From: Nitriliruptoraceae bacterium
GTDB lineage: Bacteria; Actinomycetota; Nitriliruptoria; Nitriliruptorales; Nitriliruptoraceae
Direction: 5' to 3'
Assembly: GCA_018401275.1 (NCBI GenBank)
Contig: JAGYKW010000005.1
Coordinates: 45,938 to 109,937 of the forward strand
DNA length: 64,000 nucleotides
Positions 59,045-64,000 of this stretch are shown here, piece after piece. Under the pieces are notes generated by a model. That model had not been told where the DNA came from and did no database searches. It saw only the letters and a list, made by a program, of their open reading frames with translations. Each line of letters starts with the position of its first letter. The first letter of the stretch is position 1. Both the position numbers and the translations under genes were made by a program.

Positions 59045-60246
59045 GGGAGCCGCTCGATGATGGTCGCGTTGGCCATGCCGCCGCCCTCGCACATCGTCTG
59101 CAGGCCGTAGCGGCCACCGGTGTGCTCGAGCACGTCGAGCAGCGTCGTCGTCAGCTTCGCGCCCGACGCTCCCAGCGGATGCCCGTTCGCGATCGCGCCA
59201 CCGTGGACGTTGACGCGCGCGAGGTCCGCGCCGGTCTCGCGCTGCCAGGCGAGCACGACCGGGGCGAACGCCTCGTTGACCTCGAACGCGTCGATGTCGT
59301 CGATGCTCAGCCCGGCGCGCTCGAGCACGCGACGGGTCGCCGGGATCACGCCGGTGAGCATCAGGATCGGATCGTCGCCGACGACGGTCATCGTGTGCAC
59401 GCGCGCGAGCGGAGCCATGCCGAGCTGCTCGGCACGCGAACGCTCCATGACGAGCAGCGCCGCGGCACCGTCGGACAGCTGCGACGCGTTGCCGGCGTGC
59501 ACGACCCAGCGCAGCCCGTCGAAGCGTTCCTCCCAGGCCGCGTCGCGGAACGCGGGCCGCAGCTGCGCGAGCGTGTCGACGGTCGTGTCGGGCCGCACCC
59601 CCTCGTCCCGGGAGATCGTCTCGCCGCTCGGCCCGTCACCACGGTCGACCGGCAGCGCGACGATGCGACCGCTGCTGCGTCCGTCCTCGGCCGCCGCGTG
59701 CGCCCGCTGATGCGACTGCGCGGCGTAGGTGTCGAGCGCCTCACGGTCGAGGTCCCAGCGCGTGGCGATGAGCTCGGCGGAGATGCCCTGCGGGACGAGT
59801 CCACCGGCGTACCGGGCCGGGATGCGCGTGCCGAACGGGTCCTGGCCGCCCATCGACGAGCCCATGGGCACACGCGACATCGACTCGACGCCGGCGACGA
59901 CGGCGACGTCGTAGCTGCCGGCGATGACGCCCTGCGCGGCGAAGTGCAGCGCCTGCTGCGACGACCCGCACTGCCGGTCGACCGTGGTCGCCGGCACCGA
60001 CTCGGGCCAGCCGGCGGCGAGCACCCCGTTGCGGGCGACGTTGAAGGTCTGCTGGCCGGCCTGGGACACGCAGCCGACGATGACGTCGTCGACGAGGCCC
60101 GGATCGATGCCGGAGCGCTGCGCGAGCGCCTCGAGGGTGGTCGCGAGCAGGTCCACGGGGTGATGCCCGCTCAGCGCACCGCCCGGCCTGCCGCGCCCGA
60201 CGGGCGTGCGGACCGCGTCGACGATCACCGCCTCGCGTGCGCTCAC
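59041..60246 (-). CDS. Acetyl-CoA C-acyltransferase (thiolase)
   Basis: This 401-residue thiolase has the nucleophile Cys93 in DRQCGSSQQAL, NEAFAPVVLAW, the catalytic GGAIANGHPLGASG and C-terminal CEGGGMANA. Such enzymes run the last step of fatty-acid beta-oxidation or build acetoacetyl-CoA. The GTG start has a perfect GGGAGGGAG ribosome site. Its partner beta-oxidation genes are not in the window, so the exact role (fatty acid breakdown or acetoacetyl-CoA) is open. Confidence 0.93.
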   Translation of the reverse strand: MSAREAVIVDAVRTPVGRGRPGGALSGHHPVDLLATTLEALAQRSGIDPGLVDDVIVGCVSQAGQQTFNVARNGVLAAGWPESVPATTVDRQCGSSQQALHFAAQGVIAGSYDVAVVAGVESMSRVPMGSSMGGQDPFGTRIPARYAGGLVPQGISAELIATRWDLDREALDTYAAQSHQRAHAAAEDGRSSGRIVALPVDRGDGPSGETISRDEGVRPDTTVDTLAQLRPAFRDAAWEERFDGLRWVVHAGNASQLSDGAAALLVMERSRAEQLGMAPLARVHTMTVVGDDPILMLTGVIPATRRVLERAGLSIDDIDAFEVNEAFAPVVLAWQRETGADLARVNVHGGAIANGHPLGASGAKLTTTLLDVLEHTGGRYGLQTMCEGGGMANATIIERLP

Positions 60247-60327
60247 GGTGCTCCCTCCCGCCGGCGCTCCCAGCGTGTCGACGACGGTACCGGTGGGGAT
60301 CGCAGGGGCGTAGGCTGTCAGCCGCCG

Positions 60328-60401
60328 GGGCCCGTAGCTCAGCCCGGCAGAGCACCTGCCTTGCATGCAGGGGGTCAGGGGTTCAAGTCCCCTCGGGTCC
60401 A
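60328..60401 (+). tRNA. tRNA-Ala (anticodon TGC)
   Basis: Acceptor GGGCCCG pairs with CGGGTCC (one G-T). The anticodon loop CTTGCAT presents TGC, and the T arm is AGGGGTTCAAGTCCCCT. Discriminator A, no encoded CCA. Confidence 0.96.
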
Positions 60402-60461
60402 CTCACGAACTGCTCCGCCGTCCGGCCGTCAGGCCACCGCGCCGCACTGAGGAGGTCGTCG

Positions 60462-61541
60462 GTGCCGATCGTCGCGCACTCGTCGCTGCCGTCCTTCGCG
60501 GACCTGCGCGCGCGCGGCGAGCAGATCCTCACGCTCGACGAGGCGCTCCAGCAGGACATCCGCGAGCTGCACATCGGGCTGCTGAACATGATGCCCGACG
60601 CGGCGCTGCGCGTCACCGAGCAGCAGTTCGTGCGGCTCGTCGGCAGCGCGAACCAGATCGTCCAGCTCTACGTCCATCCGTTCACCGTGCCCGGGCTCGA
60701 GCGTTCCCCGGAGGCGCAGGCGTACGTCGACGCGCACTACGAGTCGTTCGAGGACCTGCAGCGCGACGGGCTCGACGGGCTCATCGTCACCGGTGCGAAC
60801 GTCGTCGGCCCCGACCTCGCCGACCAGCCGTTCTACGAGCCGCTCGCCGAGGTCATGGAGTGGGCGCACGAGCACGTCACCTCGACGCTGTGCTCGTGCC
60901 TCGCGACCCACGCGCTCGTCGAGCGCTTCCACGGCGTGCGTCGTCGTCCGCTCGCTGCGAAGCGCTGGGGGGTCTACCCGCACCGGGTCGTCGCTCCCGA
61001 TCATCCGCTGCTGCTGGGGACCAACACGCGTTTCGACGTGCCGCACTCGCGCTGGAACGAGGTCACGAGCGCACAGCTGCGCGACGTCGGTGTGCGCGTG
61101 CTCGTCGAGAGCGTCGAGGGCGACTTCCACCTGGGGACGAGCGCCGACGGCATCCGCACCATCTACCTCCAGGGGCATCCCGAGTACCACACGGTGAGCC
61201 TGCTCAAGGAGTACCGCCGTGAGCTCGACCGCTTCGCCGCGGGCGAGCTCGACGCGCTGCCGCCGACGCCGGCGAACTACCTCACCCCCGAGGCCGCCCG
61301 GCTCGTCCAGGACCACGTCGAGACGCTGCTGCGGGCACGTGCGTCCGGGACGGCCATGCCCCCGTTCCCTGAGGACGCGATCGTCGCGCATCTCGACACC
61401 ACGTGGGCCGACACGGGACGCGCGATCTTCAACAACTGGCTGGGTCTGCTCTACCGCCTGACCGACGTGCAGCGCGGCGTGCCGTTCATGCCGTCGATCG
61501 ACCCCGAGGACCCGCTGGGTCTCGTGAGGGCCCAGCAGTAG
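60462..61541 (+). CDS. metA: Homoserine O-acyltransferase (MetA family)
   Basis: This 359-residue enzyme activates homoserine for methionine synthesis. It starts IVAHSSLPSFADLRARGE and has HIGLLNMMPDAALRVTE. The catalytic cysteine is probably Cys146 in STLCSCLATHA, with His239 and Glu241 in YLQGHPEYHT. MetA proteins use succinyl- or acetyl-CoA; the specificity cannot be read safely. GTG 60462 has a perfect ribosome site (ctgaggaggt). MetA is unusual for actinobacteria, which mostly use MetX, but metH and metF occur elsewhere in the window. Confidence 0.92.
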   Translation: MPIVAHSSLPSFADLRARGEQILTLDEALQQDIRELHIGLLNMMPDAALRVTEQQFVRLVGSANQIVQLYVHPFTVPGLERSPEAQAYVDAHYESFEDLQRDGLDGLIVTGANVVGPDLADQPFYEPLAEVMEWAHEHVTSTLCSCLATHALVERFHGVRRRPLAAKRWGVYPHRVVAPDHPLLLGTNTRFDVPHSRWNEVTSAQLRDVGVRVLVESVEGDFHLGTSADGIRTIYLQGHPEYHTVSLLKEYRRELDRFAAGELDALPPTPANYLTPEAARLVQDHVETLLRARASGTAMPPFPEDAIVAHLDTTWADTGRAIFNNWLGLLYRLTDVQRGVPFMPSIDPEDPLGLVRAQQ

Positions 61542-61551
61542 GCTCGGGCGC

Positions 61552-63189
61552 ATGCGCGAGCAGACAGGAAGCACCGTGGCGATCACCTTCGTCGACTGCA
61601 CGCTGCGCGACGGCGGCTACCACAACGACTGGGACTTCTCCGTCACGCTGACCGACGAGTACCTCGCCGCCATGGCCGCCCTCGGCACGGACCGCGTCGA
61701 GCTCGGCTTCCGATCGCTGCGGCGCGACGGCTTCAAGGGGTCCGCCGCATTCACCACGGACGGCTTCATCGACCTGCTCACTGTGCCCGCGGGGATGACG
61801 CTCGGCGTGATGATCAACGCGGCGGAGATCGTCCTCGCTCCCGACGAGCAGCGCATCGCGCTCGAGACCTTGTTCCCGCCCACCTCGCGGGACCGCGTCC
61901 GCCTGGTCCGTATCGCTGCGCATCTCGAGGAGGTCGAGGCGTCGCTCACGGCGATCGACTGGCTGCGAGCAGAGGGCTACGAGGTCGGCATCAACCTGAT
62001 GCAGGTCAGCGAGGCCAGCCTCGACGAGGTGACCCGGCTCGCGCGCCTCATCGCGCCCCACGGTCCTGACGTCCTGTACTTCGCGGACTCGATGGGCAGC
62101 CTCGACGGGGAACGGGTGACGGCCATCTGTGGTGCGCTGCGTGCGGGGTGGGACGGCCCGCTCGGGCTCCACGCGCACGACAACATCGGTCTCGCGCTGG
62201 CGAACACCGCTGCCGCGATCGCGGCCGGCGCCACCTGGGTCGACGCGACCGTGACCGGCATGGGACGAGGGCCGGGGAACACGCGCACCGAGCTGCTCGT
62301 GCTCGACCTCGCAGCACGCGGCTGGCCCATCGGTGACGTCGCACCGCTGCTCCGACTCGTCCAGGAACGCTTCGCGCCGATGCAGCACCACCACGGCTGG
62401 GGGACGAACGCCTTCTACTACCTCGCCGGACAGCACTCCATCCACCCGTCGTTCCTGCAGGAGCTGCTCACCGACGGTCGCTACGGCGTCGAGGAGGTCC
62501 TTGCCGCCATCGAGAACCTGCGCGACGCCAAAGCACGACGCTTCGATGTCCGCACGCTCGAGGGCGCACGGGACTTCTTCGCGACGACCGGCAGCGAGGG
62601 CTCCTGGTCGCCCTCCACGGTGCTCGAGGGTCGCGAGGTGCTGCTGCTCGGCACCGGGCCGAGCGTCGCGGCACACCACGAGGCCGTCGAGGCGTACGTG
62701 CGGACCCGTCGACCGTTCGTGATCGCGCTGAACACCGCACAGCCCATCGATGCTGCGCTCATCGACGCGCATGCCGCGTGCCATCCGCTGCGCGTGCTGT
62801 CGGACGCGGAGCGTCATGCGGCGATCTCCGCGCCGCTGATCGCGCCCGTCACGGCCCTGCCGCAGGACAGCACCATCCACCGTGCCGGGAAGGTCCTCCA
62901 CGACTTCGGCGTCACCGTCGACGTCGATCGTCTCGTCGTGAACACGACCTCGGCCGTCCTCCCCACCCCTGCGGTGTTCGCCTATGCGCTCGCGGTCGCG
63001 GTCGCGGGGCGGGCGACACGCGTCCTGCTCGCCGGCTTCGACGGGTACGCCGCGGGTGATGCACGTCGGGCGGAGGACCAGGCGGTGTTCACCCGGTTCC
63101 TGAGCGACGATGCGACGCCGCCGCTCCTCGCGGTCACGCCGACCGCCTTCGACCTGCCCATGACGTCCATCTACGCGCTGCTCGACTGA
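61552..63189 (+). CDS. DRE-TIM aldolase fused to a putative nucleotide-binding domain
   Basis: This 545-residue protein has an HMGL/DmpG-type aldolase barrel (about 1-330): VDCTLRDGGYHN (TLRDGG at 17-22), VLYFADSMGSLDG and GLHAHDNIGLALANT, plus GWGTNAFYYLAGQHSIHPSF. This resembles the 4-hydroxy-2-oxovalerate aldolase group. The C-terminal part (from about 363) begins VLLLGTGPSVAAHHEAVEAYV and contains FVIALNTAQPIDAALIDA, a pattern seen in DUF115-like nucleotide-binding domains. It ends 1 bp before kdsB, so the two probably share a pathway. ATG 61552 is used; GTG 61576, after an AGGAAG site, is also plausible. Confidence 0.8.
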   Translation: MREQTGSTVAITFVDCTLRDGGYHNDWDFSVTLTDEYLAAMAALGTDRVELGFRSLRRDGFKGSAAFTTDGFIDLLTVPAGMTLGVMINAAEIVLAPDEQRIALETLFPPTSRDRVRLVRIAAHLEEVEASLTAIDWLRAEGYEVGINLMQVSEASLDEVTRLARLIAPHGPDVLYFADSMGSLDGERVTAICGALRAGWDGPLGLHAHDNIGLALANTAAAIAAGATWVDATVTGMGRGPGNTRTELLVLDLAARGWPIGDVAPLLRLVQERFAPMQHHHGWGTNAFYYLAGQHSIHPSFLQELLTDGRYGVEEVLAAIENLRDAKARRFDVRTLEGARDFFATTGSEGSWSPSTVLEGREVLLLGTGPSVAAHHEAVEAYVRTRRPFVIALNTAQPIDAALIDAHAACHPLRVLSDAERHAAISAPLIAPVTALPQDSTIHRAGKVLHDFGVTVDVDRLVVNTTSAVLPTPAVFAYALAVAVAGRATRVLLAGFDGYAAGDARRAEDQAVFTRFLSDDATPPLLAVTPTAFDLPMTSIYALLD

Positions 63190-63190
63190 C

Positions 63191-63949
63191 GTGGGCGACA
63201 CGGTCGCGGTCATCCCCGCGCGCTACGCATCGACGCGCTTCCCGGGGAAGCCGCTCGTCCCGCTGCTCGGCCGACCGATGCTGCTGTGGGTGGCCGATGT
63301 CTGCGCGGAGGCGCTGGGCGGCGCGAACGTCGTGATCGCCACCGACGATGACCGCATCCGCAGCGTCGCGGTCGACGCCGGACTGCGTGTCGAGATGACG
63401 TCGGACCGAGCGCTCACCGGGACCGACCGCATCGCCGAGATCGTCGACCGTCTGGGAAGCGACGTCATCCTGAACGTGCAGGGCGACGAGCCGCTGGTCG
63501 ATCCGGCGGACCTGCTGCGCATCGCAGCGGTGAAGCGCGCCGAGCCGGACGCGGTCGTCAACGGGTACCACCCGATCGGGCCCGATGAGGATCCGGCGAG
63601 CCCCAACATCCCCAAGGTCGTCCTCGACCACGCGGAGCGGCTGCTCTACATGTCGCGCTGCGCGATCCCCGGCACGAAGTCGGGCACGCCCAGCCCTGAC
63701 ACGGTCCATCTGAAGCAGGTGTGCATCTACGGCTTCAGTCCGGACGACCTGCGCATGTTCGCCAGCGCCGGGGTGAAGGGCCCGCTCGAGGCCGCCGAGG
63801 ACATCGAGATCCTGCGGTTCCTGGAGCTGGGTCGCACGGTGCGGATGGTGCGGACGTCGACCGCGAGCCTCGCCGTCGACGCACCGGAGGACGTCGCTCC
63901 CGTCGAGGCGGCGCTCCGGCTCAACGCTCGCGGGGCAGGCCCTCGCTGA
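63191..63949 (+). CDS. kdsB: 3-deoxy-manno-octulosonate cytidylyltransferase
   Basis: This 252-residue enzyme transfers CMP to a 3-deoxy-2-keto acid sugar, canonically Kdo. It has VIPARYASTRFPGKPL, VVIATDDDRI, MTSDRALTGTDRIAE, VILNVQGDEPLVDP and IYGFSPDDL. Kdo is characteristic of Gram-negative lipopolysaccharide, so its presence beside an aldolase gene in an actinobacterium-like genome suggests a related surface sugar. Translation starts at GTG 63191, almost directly after the aldolase stop. Confidence 0.9.
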   Translation: MGDTVAVIPARYASTRFPGKPLVPLLGRPMLLWVADVCAEALGGANVVIATDDDRIRSVAVDAGLRVEMTSDRALTGTDRIAEIVDRLGSDVILNVQGDEPLVDPADLLRIAAVKRAEPDAVVNGYHPIGPDEDPASPNIPKVVLDHAERLLYMSRCAIPGTKSGTPSPDTVHLKQVCIYGFSPDDLRMFASAGVKGPLEAAEDIEILRFLELGRTVRMVRTSTASLAVDAPEDVAPVEAALRLNARGAGPR

Positions 63950-64000
63950 GGCTGCGCCCCGACGCATGGTCGGGCGCGCGCTCCAGTGCGCGCTCCAGTA
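63921..64000 (-). CDS. Possible C-terminal end of a reverse-strand gene
   Basis: On the reverse strand an open frame enters from the right edge and stops at 63921, overlapping the kdsB 3' end by about 29 bp. The visible peptide includes LERALERAPDHASG with strong third-position GC. It is too short to identify, and the frame could be non-coding. Confidence 0.3.
   Translation of the reverse strand, partial: LERALERAPDHASGRSLSEGLPRER

Overview
The window is very GC-rich, densely packed DNA from an actinobacterium. The diagnostic genes are the mycothiol genes mshA and mshD, a WhiB-family iron-sulfur regulator, the septation protein CrgA, a GlnR-type orphan response regulator, a PknB/PstP/FHA signalling module and a homodimeric AceE. 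No gene fixes the order. The mix of mycothiol genes with MetA, KdsB and NeuB/NeuA would suit a deep-branching class such as Nitriliruptoria, but that is inference. Many genes overlap their neighbour by four bases (ATGA, GTGA or TTGA), so most are probably translationally coupled.

Layout. 1-7.7 kb: proC (partial), ybjN, mshA and a FemAB-like acyltransferase, then YgfZ, DUF4395 and a regulator with a TusA-like domain, then glnR-like and mshD. 7.8-8.05 kb: tRNA-Lys, tRNA-Asp, tRNA-Phe. 8.1-12.5 kb: aceE, purM and a hypothetical gene. 12.5-19.2 kb: a broken glycosyltransferase, metH-metF, bioY and a tiny zinc-ribbon gene. 19.3-21.2 kb: UDP-glucuronate decarboxylase, RidA, DUF4177, WhiB. 21.3-26.3 kb: NfeD-like protein, a bifunctional PASTA penicillin-binding protein and a metallophosphoesterase. 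26.4-32.3 kb: tRNA-Pro, a small foreign-looking insert flanked by a 68-bp direct repeat of the asd 3' end, then asd-lysC-recR-dnaX and the SRP RNA. 32.4-42.5 kb: MFS transporter, L-2-hydroxyglutarate oxidase, two tRNA-Ser, tadA, ogt, a copper-chaperone-like protein, a UvrD-type helicase, fur, a cation/proton antiporter and two crcB. 42.6-48.8 kb: GerMN lipoprotein, SpoIID/LytB protein, an acidic-sugar cassette (neuA, neuB-cupin fusion, oxidoreductase) and tRNA-Leu. 48.9-54.7 kb: fhaA-pstP-pknB and a site-2-protease/YlbL fusion. 54.6-60.4 kb: glutamine amidotransferase, polyprenyl synthase, crgA, ABC exporter, zinc-ribbon membrane protein, thiolase and tRNA-Ala. 60.4-64 kb: metA, an aldolase-domain fusion, kdsB and the tail of a reverse-strand gene.

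Themes. Aspartate-family and methionine synthesis is well covered (lysC, asd, metA, metH, metF). Two separate loci point to CMP-activated acidic sugars on the surface: NeuA/NeuB/oxidoreductase at 45.4-48.7 kb and aldolase/KdsB at 61.5-63.9 kb. Cell-wall growth and its control are represented by the PASTA PBP, PknB/PstP/FhaA, CrgA and SpoIID.

Quality caution. Six otherwise intact genes (metH, asd, dnaX, fur, the antiporter and the GerMN lipoprotein) have their reading frame restored by removing one base at seven sites, always a +1 insertion. This looks more like consensus error than biology. The glycosyltransferase at 12.5-13.7 kb is different: it shifts the other way and has lost sequence.
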